DNA of 64,000 nucleotides from Novosphingobium sp. BW1 (GTDB lineage: Bacteria; Pseudomonadota; Alphaproteobacteria; Sphingomonadales; Sphingomonadaceae), in the NCBI RefSeq assembly GCF_008107685.1, contig NZ_VIRF01000063.1:186001-250000 (forward strand), given 5' to 3'. A model generated the notes under the pieces. It worked only from the letters and a program-made list of their open reading frames with translations. It was not told the DNA's origin and searched no databases. Shown in pieces: positions 18,789 through 27,953 of this stretch. The translations under genes were made by a program, and so were the position numbers. Numbering within the stretch: position 1 is the first letter of the stretch; the number at the start of each line of letters is the position of its first letter.

Positions 18789-19361
18789 TTATCGATTCTG
18801 TCCGGGCACCCACAATACGTCGCGTGCGCCGTTCTCGTTCAGTGCGCGGGCGAGCACGAAGAGGTAGTCGGACAGGCGGTTGAGATAGGCAAGTGCGGCC
18901 GGATTGACAGGCTCGTCCCCCGCCAGCGCCGTCGCGCAGCGCTCGGCGCTGCGGCAGCTCGCGCGCGCGATGTGAACGCGTGCGGCTCCTTCGCTGCCGC
19001 CGGGCAGAATGAAGCTGGTGAGCGGCTGAAGATCGGCGTTGACGGCGTCGATGGCACCTTCCAGCCAGTCGACCTGGGCAGTGACCATGCGCAAGGTCAT
19101 CTCGTCCGGGGTGAAGTCCTCGCCCGGGGTCGCGAGGTCCGCACCAAGGTCGAACAGGTCGTTCTGGATGCGCACGAGGTTGGCCCGATGCGTGTCCTCA
19201 GGACCAAGGGCGCAGACCGCCAGGCCGATCGCGCTGTTGACCTCGTCGATGCTGCCGATGGCCTCCATTCGGCGCGCGTGCTTGGGCAGGCGCGATCCGT
19301 CGACAAGGCCAGTGGTGCCGTCATCGCCAGTGCGGGTGTAGATCTTGTTGAGCTTGACCAT
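18789..19361 (-). CDS. Cob(I)yrinic acid a,c-diamide adenosyltransferase, PduO type
   Basis: A 190-residue corrinoid adenosyltransferase that makes adenosylcobalamin from cob(I)alamin and ATP. The ATP-binding N-terminus [11 protein letters not shown], the [12 protein letters not shown] helix and the [11 protein letters not shown] segment are those of the PduO family. The ATG at 19361 has GAGAGA upstream. It lies 76 bp upstream of hbd and downstream of the HIG1-type gene, all on the minus strand. The run pduO-hbd could be cotranscribed, but their pathways are not obviously linked. Confidence 0.93.
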   Translation of the reverse strand: MVKLNKIYTRTGDDGTTGLVDGSRLPKHARRMEAIGSIDEVNSAIGLAVCALGPEDTHRANLVRIQNDLFDLGADLATPGEDFTPDEMTLRMVTAQVDWLEGAIDAVNADLQPLTSFILPGGSEGAARVHIARASCRSAERCATALAGDEPVNPAALAYLNRLSDYLFVLARALNENGARDVLWVPGQNR

Positions 19362-19472
19362 GGTTCTCTCTCGCCGGGGTGTGGCCGTCCCTAGTCCGTC
19401 GGTCAGGCGATTGCACCACCCAAAGCACGGCCAACTGCCTGTCGGATCGCGCAGGAAAGAGGTGGCGGGCGG

Positions 19473-19706
19473 CTAGCGTGCGAAGGCCAGAAGCAGCGCG
19501 CAGACCAGGACCGCGGCGGCCTGGTACTTGATGCGGTTGAACATCATGCGGTTCTGCATCTGCTGGCTTTTCGACGGGCCGGTCTCACTGGGATCGCGGT
19601 TGAGGTCCTCCTTGGTGCCGTTGAGGAAGGCGATGATCCCGCGCACCAGACTGATCACGACCGCGATCATCAGGGCGACAATTACGATGACGAGTAGAGT
19701 GTACAT
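19473..19706 (-). CDS. HIG1-domain twin-transmembrane protein
   Basis: A 77-residue protein with two membrane segments (about 3-25 and 58-76) separated by a polar loop. The loop and second span, NRMMFNRIKYQAAAVLV, match the HIG1/hypoxia-induced protein family, whose mitochondrial members (Rcf1) associate with respiratory complexes. It lies 4 bp after the gluQ stop on the same strand, and precedes the adenosyltransferase gene. A respiratory role is only family-level inference. Confidence 0.78.
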   Translation of the reverse strand: MYTLLVIVIVALMIAVVISLVRGIIAFLNGTKEDLNRDPSETGPSKSQQMQNRMMFNRIKYQAAAVLVCALLLAFAR

Positions 19707-19710
19707 GGCC

Positions 19711-20547
19711 TCAGGCTACGCCTTCGCCCAGCGAAAGGCCAGCGGGGAAGGCATGGGCGCGCAAGGCCGCAGCGAGCGCGGGGCCATCTTCGCCAGCGCG
19801 GCGCCGGTCGGCCAGCGAGGGCGAGCCGCGCCGCTTGGCAAGCTTGCGCCCATCCGCTTCGACCAACAGGGGGTGGTGGTGCCAGGTGGGCACGGGCAGG
19901 TCGAGCAGGGCCTGGAGCAGGCGGTGGATGTGGGTGGCGCCGAACAGGTCCATGCCCCGGGTGACGAGGGTGACGCCGTCTGAGGCATCGTCAAGCGTGG
20001 CGGCGAGGTGATAGCTGCCGGGAAGGTCCTTTCGCAGCAGCACGACATCGCCGTAGGGCGCCGGATCGGTTCGCTGCATACCGGCCCGCTCGTCTTTCCA
20101 GGTGAGAGGCCCGGCGTGTGAGGTTGCCGCCTCCATGTCGATCCGCCAGGCTGCGCCTTCGGAATCGACTGCACGGCGCTTGCAGGTGCCGGGGTAGACT
20201 GGCCCATCGGGGCCCATTCGGGTGGCGGCGGCCGCTATTTCGGCGCGGGTGCAGCGGCAGGGATAGAGAAGCCCCATCGCCTTCAGCCGCTCACCCGCGG
20301 CCACGTGCGCGTGGACGTTGCGCGACTGGATGCGTACCCGTCTGTCCCAGGCAAGCCCCAGCCAGGTCAGGTCCTCCAGCGCCTCCTCGGCGAGTTCCTG
20401 GCGGCTGCGCGCTCCGTCGATGTCCTCGATGCGCAGGAGGAATTCGCCGCCGCGCGAACGGGCAAGATCGTGCGCGGTTAGAGCTGCATAGGCATGGCCC
20501 AGGTGAAGCGAGCCGTTGGGGCTGGGCGCAAAGCGTGTACGGATCAT
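19711..20547 (-). CDS. gluQ: Glutamyl-Q tRNA(Asp) synthetase
   Basis: A 278-residue truncated glutamyl-tRNA synthetase homologue, which glutamylates queuosine in tRNA(Asp). The HIGH-like motif is in RFAPSPNGSLHLGHAYAAL, the KMSKS-like motif is KLAKRRGS, and the zinc-site cysteines sit in YPCRCTR and YPGTCKRR. The anticodon-binding domain of true GltX is absent, as expected. The ATG at 20547 gives the canonical N-terminus MIRTRFAPSP; an ATG at 20571 and further upstream codons are in frame. Confidence 0.92.
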   Translation of the reverse strand: MIRTRFAPSPNGSLHLGHAYAALTAHDLARSRGGEFLLRIEDIDGARSRQELAEEALEDLTWLGLAWDRRVRIQSRNVHAHVAAGERLKAMGLLYPCRCTRAEIAAAATRMGPDGPVYPGTCKRRAVDSEGAAWRIDMEAATSHAGPLTWKDERAGMQRTDPAPYGDVVLLRKDLPGSYHLAATLDDASDGVTLVTRGMDLFGATHIHRLLQALLDLPVPTWHHHPLLVEADGRKLAKRRGSPSLADRRRAGEDGPALAAALRAHAFPAGLSLGEGVA

Positions 20548-20711
20548 GAAAAAGGCTCGTGAAGTGGACATGATGGCCTGAACAGCGCGGAGGTGCTCGT
20601 CGCATTTCGGCAAGGCTGTACCATAGGGGACTTGACGCCGAGTCGCGCAAGTGCTGCAAAAGACTTTATGTGCTGCCATGAACTTGTCATCACGGCCTGC
20701 GACAGGAGGCC

Positions 20712-21320
20712 ATGCTCAGATCGGAGCTGATTGAGCGCGCGGCCCGTTTCCGCAGCGCGGAGGATGATCCCTCCCGAAGTCTTTCGGACTGCCCTGCGCT
20801 TGTTCTCAATGCGGATTACACGCCGCTCTCCTATTATCCGCTCAGTATCTGGCCTTGGCAGACCGTGATCAAGGCGGTGGTGCTGGAGAAGGTGGACGTG
20901 GTCTCGTGCTACGACCGGGCGGTGCGCAGCCCCAGCTGGACGATGCAGATCCCCTCGGTGATCGCGCTCCACGATTACGTCAAACCGTCCGAGTTTCCCG
21001 CCTTCACGCGCTTCAACCTGTTCCTGCGCGACAAGTTTACCTGCCAGTACTGCGGATCGCCGCACAACCTGACCTTCGACCACGTGGTCCCGCGGAGGCT
21101 GGGCGGAAAGACGAGCTGGGAGAACATTCTCACCGCGTGCTCGCCCTGCAATCTCAGGAAGGGCGGACGCACGCCCAAGCAGGCGAACATGCCGCCCATG
21201 GTCGCGCCCATCAAGCCGACCAGCTGGCAGCTGCAGGACCGGGGCAAGGCCTTTCCGCCCAACTACCTGCACGAAACCTGGCGCGACTGGCTCTACTGGG
21301 ACATCGAGTTGGAGCCCTAG
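20712..21320 (+). CDS. HNH endonuclease family protein
   Basis: A 202-residue HNH nuclease. The core reads FTCQYCGS, then FDHVVPRRLGG, WENILTAC and CSPCNLRKG. This is the complete CxxC-DH-N-CxxC zinc-finger HNH fold with catalytic His. It belongs to a standalone type widely found in chromosomes, and no toxin, restriction or phage partner is nearby. The ATG at 20712 has a perfect AGGAGG. It is divergent from gluQ. The cellular role is not known. Confidence 0.85.
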   Translation: MLRSELIERAARFRSAEDDPSRSLSDCPALVLNADYTPLSYYPLSIWPWQTVIKAVVLEKVDVVSCYDRAVRSPSWTMQIPSVIALHDYVKPSEFPAFTRFNLFLRDKFTCQYCGSPHNLTFDHVVPRRLGGKTSWENILTACSPCNLRKGGRTPKQANMPPMVAPIKPTSWQLQDRGKAFPPNYLHETWRDWLYWDIELEP

Positions 21321-21330
21321 GTACAGGTTC

Positions 21331-22611
21331 CTAGTGCATTGTTGGCGCGTCGGGCGCGGCATCGCCATCGTCTCTCTCTTCCCCTGCGACCGCCGTCGTC
21401 ACTGCGACGTCCATCGTCACGTTGCCCAGCGTGCGCATGATGTCGGGAAGCATCTCTACGGCCACAAGGATGCCGAGCGGCCAGAGCGGCGCGCCCATCG
21501 CGGCGGCAATCGGCCCGGTAGAGGCGATGAAGCTGACCGTGCCGGGGAGTGAAACCGTGCCGAAGGTGGTGACGAAGGCGACGAGCACGCCCGCCGCGAT
21601 GGCGCTGGCCGAAAGCTCGTGTCCGGCGAGCTGCGCGGCGTAGACGGCGACGCCCACGTTCATCGCCGGACCGGTCGCGCGAAACAGGGTGACGGCGAGG
21701 GGGAGGGCAAATTCGGCCGCCGTGGCAGGGACCCGCAGCGCCCGTGCGGCGGCCAGCATTGCGGGCAGGCTGGCGAGCGAGGATTGGGTGGAGACCGCAA
21801 CCACCTGTGCAGGCAGAACCGCGCGGGCAAAGGTGCCAAGGTGGCACCGCCCGACCAGCACCGCCAGCGGATAGGCGGTGAGCAGGAACACCGCGCCCAG
21901 CGCCGCGACCAGCAGGATGTAGTGGCCCAGCGTCCCGATGGCCGCCGCGCCAGTGCGCGCGGCAAGCGACAGGCCAAGGGCAAAGACGCCCAGCGGCGCG
22001 AACTTGAGTACCCACCCGATGACCACGATCATCGCGCCCGCCAGCCCCTCGAAAAGGAGGGCAAGCTGTCGGCGCGGTTCCTCGGCAAGGCGGGTGGAGG
22101 CCAGCGCAAATAGGGCAATGAAGACGATTACCGGCAGCATCGCGTCCTCGGCGGCTGCGCCCAGCACGTTGGAAGGGACGAGCGAGCCGAGGAAATCGCC
22201 GAGGCCGGGCAGGTCGGATTCGGGCGCCTCGCCGTGGCCTGCAAGATCGAGCGCGGGGGCGGGAAACAGGCGCAGGAGAAGCGGCATCAGGAGGCCGCCG
22301 AGGCAGGCGCTTGCGGCCAGCACACCCACGATAAGGCCGAGCGTGCGGCGGGCCAAGGCGCCCGCCTTCGCGGCCGCGGCGGTCTCGACGATGCCGGTGA
22401 ACAGGAGCCCGGCGACCAGCGGCAGGATCGTCATCTTGAGCGCGCGCAGCCACAGGTCGCCCAGCGGTTCTGCCAGAATCAGGATATCGCGCAGCGGTGC
22501 CGAACCCTTGAACAGGGCGCCCACGGCCAGCCCGGCCAGAAGGCCGCCCAGCGTGAGGAGACCCGGAACGCGAATTTCGGGCATGCGGCTGGCGCTGGAA
22601 GGCTCGGTCAT
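21331..22611 (-). CDS. Dicarboxylate/amino acid:cation symporter (DAACS family)
   Basis: A 426-residue polytopic transporter of the glutamate/dicarboxylate symporter (GltP/DctA) family. The re-entrant loop signature STQSSLASLPAML and the second hairpin TFGTVSLPGTVSFI are visible, and there are about eight spans. The transported substrate is probably a C4-dicarboxylate or acidic amino acid taken up with Na+ or H+. The ATG at 22611 has AGGGA upstream; the frame is open to 22710 into low-quality sequence. A second long minus-strand frame over the same bases is a shadow. Confidence 0.85.
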   Translation of the reverse strand: MTEPSSASRMPEIRVPGLLTLGGLLAGLAVGALFKGSAPLRDILILAEPLGDLWLRALKMTILPLVAGLLFTGIVETAAAAKAGALARRTLGLIVGVLAASACLGGLLMPLLLRLFPAPALDLAGHGEAPESDLPGLGDFLGSLVPSNVLGAAAEDAMLPVIVFIALFALASTRLAEEPRRQLALLFEGLAGAMIVVIGWVLKFAPLGVFALGLSLAARTGAAAIGTLGHYILLVAALGAVFLLTAYPLAVLVGRCHLGTFARAVLPAQVVAVSTQSSLASLPAMLAAARALRVPATAAEFALPLAVTLFRATGPAMNVGVAVYAAQLAGHELSASAIAAGVLVAFVTTFGTVSLPGTVSFIASTGPIAAAMGAPLWPLGILVAVEMLPDIMRTLGNVTMDVAVTTAVAGEERDDGDAAPDAPTMH

Positions 22612-22742
22612 CAAGGTCCCTGGTCGTGTCTGGAAGGGGTAGGAAAAGGCGCATCCGGGTGAAAGGACGGGCGAGGGGGGTGACATTACCAGCCCGGCGC
22701 GGCATGGCAATTTACAAGACGCACGGCAGGTGACGGACAGGC

Positions 22743-24083
22743 ATGAGCAAGCAATTCTTCGGAACCGACGGCATTCGCGGCCGCACCAACCAGGGCGCGA
22801 TGACCGCTGCGACGGCCGCCAAGGTCGGGCAGGCGGCGGGCAAGCTGTTCCAGCGCGGCACCCACCGCCACCGCGTGGTGATCGGAAAGGACACGCGCTT
22901 GTCGGGCTACATGCTCGAGAACGCGATGACCGCCGGTTTCACCAGCGTGGGCATGGACGTGATCCTTCTTGGCCCGATGCCTACGCCTGCGGTCGCATTG
23001 CTGACCCGCGAGCTGCGCGCCGATGTCGGCGTGATGATTTCGGCCAGCCACAATCCCTACGAGGACAACGGCATCAAGCTTTTCGGCCCTGACGGTTTCA
23101 AGCTCTCGGACGCCGACGAACTGGCGATCGAGAAGATGCTGGGCGAGGACCTGGGGCTTGCCGAAGCCGAAGATATCGGACGAGCCCGGCGTATCGACGA
23201 CGCGCGCGGCCGCTACATCCACGCGGTCAAGGCCTCGCTGCCGAGCACGGTGCGGCTCGATGGTCTCAAGATCGCGGTCGATTGCGCCAATGGCGCGGCC
23301 TACCAGGTCGCCCCTTCCGCGTTTTGGGAACTGGGCGCCGAGGTGGTGACGGTGGGCGTGACGCCCAACGGCAAGAACATCAACAAGGCCTGCGGCTCGA
23401 CCCATCCTGATCTGCTGCAGGAGACGGTTGTCTCGGGTGGCTGCGATATCGGCATCGCGCTCGATGGCGATGCGGACCGGCTGATCGTTGTCGACGAAAA
23501 CGGCAAGGTGGTCGACGGTGACCAGATCATGGCGCTGCTCGGCACGCAGATGGCCGCACGCGGCAAACTGCGGGGCGGGGGCGTGGTCGCCACCGTCATG
23601 TCGAACCTGGGGCTGGAGCGTTACCTGCAGGGGCTTGAACTGACGCTGGAGCGCACCAAGGTCGGTGACCGGCACGTGCTCGAACGCATGAAGTCGGGCG
23701 GCTTCAATGTGGGCGGTGAACAGTCGGGTCACATGATCCTGCTCGACCATGCGACGACCGGCGATGGCACCGTGGCGGCCCTCCAGGTGCTGGCCGCGCT
23801 CGTTCAGTCGGGCAAGAAGGCGAGCGAGGTTCTGCACCTCTTCGATCCGGTTCCCCAGCTCTTGCGCAACGTGCGCTTTGCAGGGGGCCAGCCGCTGGAG
23901 GACGCGCGCGTGCAGGCCGTCATCGCCGAGGCCGAGAGCACGCTGCGCGGCGAGGGCCGCCTCGTCATCCGCCCCTCGGGTACCGAACCGGTGATCCGGG
24001 TCATGGCCGAAGGCGATGATGCCGCCAAGGTCGAGGCGGTAGTCGCCGCGATCTGCACCGCCATTGAAGAGGTAGCCGGCTGA
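22743..24083 (+). CDS. glmM: Phosphoglucosamine mutase
   Basis: A 446-residue GlmM converting glucosamine-6-phosphate to glucosamine-1-phosphate for UDP-GlcNAc synthesis. The N-terminus is [10 protein letters not shown]. The catalytic phosphoserine is Ser102 in [13 protein letters not shown], the Mg2+ loop is ALDGDADRL and the phosphate-binding loop is [11 protein letters not shown]. Length is standard. Its TGA overlaps the ATG of the next gene by one base, so the DUF1272 protein and probably thiD are cotranscribed. Confidence 0.96.
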   Translation: MSKQFFGTDGIRGRTNQGAMTAATAAKVGQAAGKLFQRGTHRHRVVIGKDTRLSGYMLENAMTAGFTSVGMDVILLGPMPTPAVALLTRELRADVGVMISASHNPYEDNGIKLFGPDGFKLSDADELAIEKMLGEDLGLAEAEDIGRARRIDDARGRYIHAVKASLPSTVRLDGLKIAVDCANGAAYQVAPSAFWELGAEVVTVGVTPNGKNINKACGSTHPDLLQETVVSGGCDIGIALDGDADRLIVVDENGKVVDGDQIMALLGTQMAARGKLRGGGVVATVMSNLGLERYLQGLELTLERTKVGDRHVLERMKSGGFNVGGEQSGHMILLDHATTGDGTVAALQVLAALVQSGKKASEVLHLFDPVPQLLRNVRFAGGQPLEDARVQAVIAEAESTLRGEGRLVIRPSGTEPVIRVMAEGDDAAKVEAVVAAICTAIEEVAG

Positions 24084-24313
24084 TGGCCCTGGAAATGCGC
24101 CCCGATTGCGCGCGCTGCGGCGCCGATCTTCCCGCCGAGGCGCCCGGCGCCTTCATCTGCTCGTTCGAGTGCACCTACTGTGCGGAATGCGCCGAGAATC
24201 TCGACGACCTGTGCCCCGAATGCGGGGGCGAGCTGACCGACCGCCCGACCCGAGCCAAGAAGCACCAGGACGCCGCGCCCCCGTCCAAGGTGCGCCGCTA
24301 CAAGGCCAAGTGA
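24083..24313 (+). CDS. DUF1272 cysteine-rich small protein
   Basis: A 76-residue protein with eight cysteines arranged as CARCG, CSFECTYCAEC and LCPECGG, probably binding zinc. The layout fits DUF1272. The C-terminus is basic. It overlaps glmM by one base (TGATG) and is followed by thiD 13 bp later. The function is unknown. Confidence 0.85.
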   Translation: MALEMRPDCARCGADLPAEAPGAFICSFECTYCAECAENLDDLCPECGGELTDRPTRAKKHQDAAPPSKVRRYKAK

Positions 24314-24326
24314 CGAACCTCAGGCC

Positions 24327-25076
24327 ATGACCACACCTCCTCGTATTCTTTCCATCGCCGGTTCGGATTCTTCGGGTGGCGCAGGGATCCAGGCCGACAT
24401 CAAGACGATCACGATGCTGGGCGGCTACGCCATGACCGCGATCACCGCGATCACGGCGCAGAACACCTGCGGGGTGACCGACGTGGTCGCGCTTTCGCCC
24501 GAGGTGGTGGGCGCGCAGATCGATGCCTGCGTCAGCGACATTGGGGTCGATGCGGTCAAGATCGGGATGCTGGGCTCGGCTGAGATTGCGCACGTGGTCG
24601 CGGCGCGGCTGGAGGAGCTGGGCGTGCCGGTGGTGTTTGATCCGGTCATGGTCGCGACATCGGGATCGGTGCTGGCTGACTCGGCGACGATCGCGGCTTT
24701 CTCCCGGCTTATGGCCTGCGCCGCTCTGACGACGCCCAACGTGCCCGAGCTTGAGGCCCTGGGCGGCGATGCGGCGTTGGTGGCCTTGGGCGTGTCCTAC
24801 CTTGCCAAAGGCGGCGATGCCGAAGGCGACGTGGTCGAGGACCGATTGATGGTGCCGGGCAAGGACCCGGTTATCTGGCGCGCACCGCGCATCGTCACGC
24901 GCCACACCCACGGCACCGGCTGCACGCTCTCGAGCGCGATTGCGATGGGCCTTGGGCATGGAATGTCGCTGCCCGAAGCGGTTGAAGGCGCGCGTGAATT
25001 CGTGCGCCGTGCCCTCGGTGCGGCCCCTGGGCTGGGCGCCGGGCATGGCCCGATGGGCCATCACGCAGTCCGATAG
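24327..25076 (+). CDS. thiD: Hydroxymethylpyrimidine/phosphomethylpyrimidine kinase
   Basis: A 249-residue ribokinase-fold kinase that phosphorylates HMP and HMP-P in thiamine synthesis. The N-terminal SIAGSDSSGGAGIQADIK motif and the anion-hole signature HGTGCTLSSAIA are both present. It is the last gene of the glmM-DUF1272-thiD run. No TPP riboswitch was recognised upstream, consistent with its being expressed from the glmM promoter. It could also act as a pyridoxine kinase, as some ThiD proteins do. Confidence 0.94.
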   Translation: MTTPPRILSIAGSDSSGGAGIQADIKTITMLGGYAMTAITAITAQNTCGVTDVVALSPEVVGAQIDACVSDIGVDAVKIGMLGSAEIAHVVAARLEELGVPVVFDPVMVATSGSVLADSATIAAFSRLMACAALTTPNVPELEALGGDAALVALGVSYLAKGGDAEGDVVEDRLMVPGKDPVIWRAPRIVTRHTHGTGCTLSSAIAMGLGHGMSLPEAVEGAREFVRRALGAAPGLGAGHGPMGHHAVR

Positions 25077-25097
25077 GTTCCGGAAGAAGAAATTGAT

Positions 25098-25210
25098 ACA
25101 GCGGACATCGCCCCTTGCCCCCGGAACGGGCGATGTCACGTTTCCCAGCCAGGATGGCACGCTCAAGGTGGGGTCGACGGTTCGGGAAGCCCGAGGGCGA
25201 TGGCCCTCGG
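25098..25210. repeat. Paired-hairpin intergenic element, copy D (inverted; one hairpin degenerate)
   Basis: The CCGAGGGC-GATG-GCCCTCGG hairpin is at 25191-25210. Exactly 93 nt before it, where the other hairpin should begin, only the right arm (CATCGCCCCTTG, 25106-25117) is preserved. The interior keeps GGTCGAC and TTCGGGAAGCC. It lies between the convergent stops of thiD and the LOG-family gene. Confidence 0.82.
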
Positions 25211-25225
25211 ATTTATCTTCCGGTC

Positions 25226-26098
25226 TCAGCCGCAGTCGAGATCGTAGAAGGCACGGATCGCCTTCCATCCGTCCTCGGCGGTTTCACACCAGGTGAACAG
25301 GTCAAGGTCCCTGCGGGCGATCACGCCTTCCTCGGCCAGCGCCTCGAAATTAATGACCTTTTCCCAGAACTCGCGTCCGTAGAGGAGCACAGGGATCGGC
25401 TTCATTTTGCCGGTCTGGATGAGGGTGATCATCTCCAGCATCTCATCGAGGGTGCCAAAGCCACCGGGGAACACGGCCACCGCGCGGGCTCGCAGCAGGA
25501 AGTGCATCTTGCGCAGCGCGAAGTAGTGGAACTGGAACGAGAGGCGTGGGGTAACGTAGGGGTTGGGAGCCTGTTCGTGCGGCAGAACGATGTTGAGCCC
25601 CAGCGATTCCGCGCCGACCTCGTGCGCGCCGCGGTTGGCCGCTTCCATGATCGAGGGGCCACCGCCCGAGCATACGACGAACTGGCGCATGCCCTTTTCC
25701 ACCAGGCCGCACTGGCTGGCGATACGGGCGAGCTTGCGTGCCTCCTCGTAGTACTTCGCCTTGGCGACGAGCCGTTCGGCAACCTTCTTGTCCTCGTCGC
25801 TGGAGGCCATCGCAAGAACCTCGTCGCACTTTTCGGGCGAGGGAATGCGTGCCGAGCCGTACATGACCAGGGTGGAGCCGATGTTGGCCTCTTCCAGCAG
25901 CATCTCGGGCTTGAGCAGTTCAAGCTGGAAGCGCACCGGGCGAAGTTCGTCGCGCAGCAGGAAATCGGTGTCCTGGAAGGCCAGCTGGTAGGCCGGGTGC
26001 CGGGTCTGGAGGGTGCCGGTCTGTTCGCCGGCGAAAGTGGCTTCCTGTTCCGCCTTGTAGAAGCGGCGGTCGGTGAGTTTCTTTTCTTCTTCTGTCAT
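25226..26098 (-). CDS. LOG family (TIGR00730-type) Rossmann-fold protein
   Basis: A 290-residue protein with the Lonely-Guy fold. The motifs are SGGGPSIMEAANRGA and PGGFGTLDEMLE, the nucleotide-binding and catalytic signatures of cytokinin-riboside/AMP phosphoribohydrolases. This longer bacterial branch has about 90 extra N-terminal residues and its substrate is not established. The ATG at 26098 has AGG upstream; an ATG at 26110 is also possible. It is divergent from the LD-carboxypeptidase. Confidence 0.85.
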   Translation of the reverse strand: MTEEEKKLTDRRFYKAEQEATFAGEQTGTLQTRHPAYQLAFQDTDFLLRDELRPVRFQLELLKPEMLLEEANIGSTLVMYGSARIPSPEKCDEVLAMASSDEDKKVAERLVAKAKYYEEARKLARIASQCGLVEKGMRQFVVCSGGGPSIMEAANRGAHEVGAESLGLNIVLPHEQAPNPYVTPRLSFQFHYFALRKMHFLLRARAVAVFPGGFGTLDEMLEMITLIQTGKMKPIPVLLYGREFWEKVINFEALAEEGVIARRDLDLFTWCETAEDGWKAIRAFYDLDCG

Positions 26099-26181
26099 TT
26101 GCCTATCCATGGACCGGCAAGGCCGGTCCGTCGAGAGATTTGCCGAGACGCCGCCGCGGGGCGTGGCTAGGGTGCCACACC

Positions 26182-27252
26182 ATGCAGTCGAGACGCCAAT
26201 GCCTGAAAACCGTCGCGACCTCGGCCGGGGCGTTTGCCCTTTCGGGCTTCCCATTTGCCGCCGCCGCTCGCGCGCACGCCAAGGACAACGCGGACCGGCA
26301 CGAAAGGCTCCGCGCCCCGCGCCTGGGACCCGGCGACGGGCTGGGGCTGGTCGCGCCGGCGGGCTTCATCGGCGATCGGTTCGGGATCGAGGAAATCGCC
26401 GAGGCCGTGCGCGCGATGGGGCTGGAGCCAATCCTGGCGCCCAACCTGACCGCCCGGGCGGGCTATCTTGCCGGAGACGATGCGGCGCGCGCGGCCGCTT
26501 TTATGGAGACCTGGCAGGACCCCCGCGTAAAGGGCGTCATGGCCGTGCGGGGCGGCTGGGGGACCGCGCGCATGCTGCCCCAGCTGGATTTCGCCGCGCT
26601 GCGCCGCGCGCCTAAACTCTTCACCGGTTTCAGCGACAACACTGCGCTCCACGCCGCGCTGGCTGCCCATGGCTGCGCGCCCAGCGTGCATGGTCCCAAC
26701 GCCTCGGCCAGCTGGCCGCCTGACGTCTGGGAAAGCTGGCGCGCCCTGGCCTTCGAGGGCGCAACGCCCACGCTCTCAGTCGCAGGCTACACAGGACCCA
26801 GTCTTGGCGGGGGGCGCCGCACCCCGCGCGTCTTTGCGGGCGGACAGGCGCAGGGTCGCCTTCTAGGCGGCAATCTCAGCGTGCTCTCGGCGCTGGTCGG
26901 TACGCCTTATTTCCCCGACATGCGCGGCGCCGTCCTGTTTCTGGAGGACACCAACGAATCCGAGTACCGGATCGACCGCATGCTGACCCAGCTGGCCCTG
27001 GCCGGTGTTTTGAAGGTCCTGGCGGGCGTCGTTTTCGGACAGTGTACCAATTGCCGCAACCCGGGGCCTGGCTATTCCAATTTCACGATTTACCAGGTGC
27101 TCGACCAGCATTTCGGTGCGCTCGGCATTCCAGCCTTTCAGGGCCTCTCGATCGGCCACATCGCCGCGCAGGCAAGCGTGCCGGTGGGGTGCCATGTGCG
27201 CCTTGATGCCGATGCGGGCATGCTCCATGTCCTCGAACCGGTTGTTACCTGA
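26182..27252 (+). CDS. LD-carboxypeptidase (peptidase S66), exported
   Basis: A 356-residue serine peptidase of the S66 (LdcA) family, which removes the terminal D-amino acid from murein tetrapeptides. The N-terminus SRRQCLKTVATSAGAF resembles a twin-arginine signal, followed by a hydrophobic stretch and AAARAHA as a likely cleavage site. The nucleophile Ser is in FTGFSDNTAL, a Glu lies in LFLEDTNESEYR and the His in LSIGHIAAQ. Most LdcA are cytoplasmic, so an exported version is notable. The ATG at 26182 gives the signal peptide; the upstream open frame to 26140 does not. Confidence 0.87.
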   Translation: MQSRRQCLKTVATSAGAFALSGFPFAAAARAHAKDNADRHERLRAPRLGPGDGLGLVAPAGFIGDRFGIEEIAEAVRAMGLEPILAPNLTARAGYLAGDDAARAAAFMETWQDPRVKGVMAVRGGWGTARMLPQLDFAALRRAPKLFTGFSDNTALHAALAAHGCAPSVHGPNASASWPPDVWESWRALAFEGATPTLSVAGYTGPSLGGGRRTPRVFAGGQAQGRLLGGNLSVLSALVGTPYFPDMRGAVLFLEDTNESEYRIDRMLTQLALAGVLKVLAGVVFGQCTNCRNPGPGYSNFTIYQVLDQHFGALGIPAFQGLSIGHIAAQASVPVGCHVRLDADAGMLHVLEPVVT

Positions 27253-27275
27253 GCAAGCGGCCCGCCGCGGGCAGG

Positions 27276-27656
27276 TCAGTCCCGCTCTCCAGACAGAGCG
27301 TAGCGCCGCACGAGATCCCCGTAGACATGGAGGTCGAGGGGCTCTGCGAACTCCAGCCCGGCGCAATGCGCGTTGGACCAGGCAACGAAGGCGAGGGCCG
27401 GGCGCTGGCCGGGCAGGGCGAGGCGCACCGCTTCGTCGGGTTCCAGCCCCTCCACACCCTCGATCCGCGCGCCATAGGGGGTGAGATCTTTCAGCATAAC
27501 CGTGCTGCTGGAAATGGTGCGGCGAAAGCGCGCCAGCATCTCGACATGTTCGCGCGGCGCCCGCCGCCCGAACGGCGAACCGGGTGCTTCGGGCGCTGCC
27601 TCGACAAGACTTTCGGTTCTATCTCGCGATGCCGCGGGGAACAGGGCACGGACCAT
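27276..27656 (-). CDS. PilZ-domain protein
   Basis: A 126-residue protein. After a short N-terminal tail, the segment with RRAPREHVEML and, further on, LKDLTPYGARIEG and AGLEFAEPL follows the PilZ pattern. The RxxxR c-di-GMP-binding part is imperfect (FRRTISSS), so binding is uncertain. The ATG at 27656 has a full AAGGAGG upstream; the frame is open to 27695. It converges with the LD-carboxypeptidase gene, with 23 bp between the stops. Confidence 0.68.
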   Translation of the reverse strand: MVRALFPAASRDRTESLVEAAPEAPGSPFGRRAPREHVEMLARFRRTISSSTVMLKDLTPYGARIEGVEGLEPDEAVRLALPGQRPALAFVAWSNAHCAGLEFAEPLDLHVYGDLVRRYALSGERD

Positions 27657-27786
27657 CCGACCTCCTTCCGGCCATTCGGTTAGCCAGCCAATCAAGCGGC
27701 CTGGAAGGGTAATCTAAGTCGGATACGGTTAGCGGATCGCAAGCGGCAGCCTATGGACATGCGCGTGGTCTGTGGGCACGAAAAAA

Positions 27787-27813
27787 GGGGCGGCCTCGTG
27801 GGGAGGCCGCCCC
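27787..27813 (-). terminator. Intrinsic terminator of the TonB-dependent receptor gene
   Basis: Perfect stem GGGGCGGCCTC / GAGGCCGCCCC with a 5-nt loop. On the minus strand it is followed by six T (the A run at 27781-27786). It is about 140 bases downstream of the receptor's stop. Confidence 0.9.
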
Positions 27814-27953
27814 TTCTCGGGGCCCGGTCGATCCGGTGGGAGGATATGCCGCAGTCAGGGTTTCGGGCAACCGCGGCGGGGAACCGGACGACGGGCGCCG
27901 TCCTGTCCGACGGTCAACAAGGGACCAGACCGCCGGACGTGACGTAGGGTGCC

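Noticed and set aside
25077-25097. Thiamine (TPP) riboswitch near thiD
   Set aside because: No THI-box-like conserved segments were seen upstream of thiD or glmM; thiD appears to be part of the glmM transcript.
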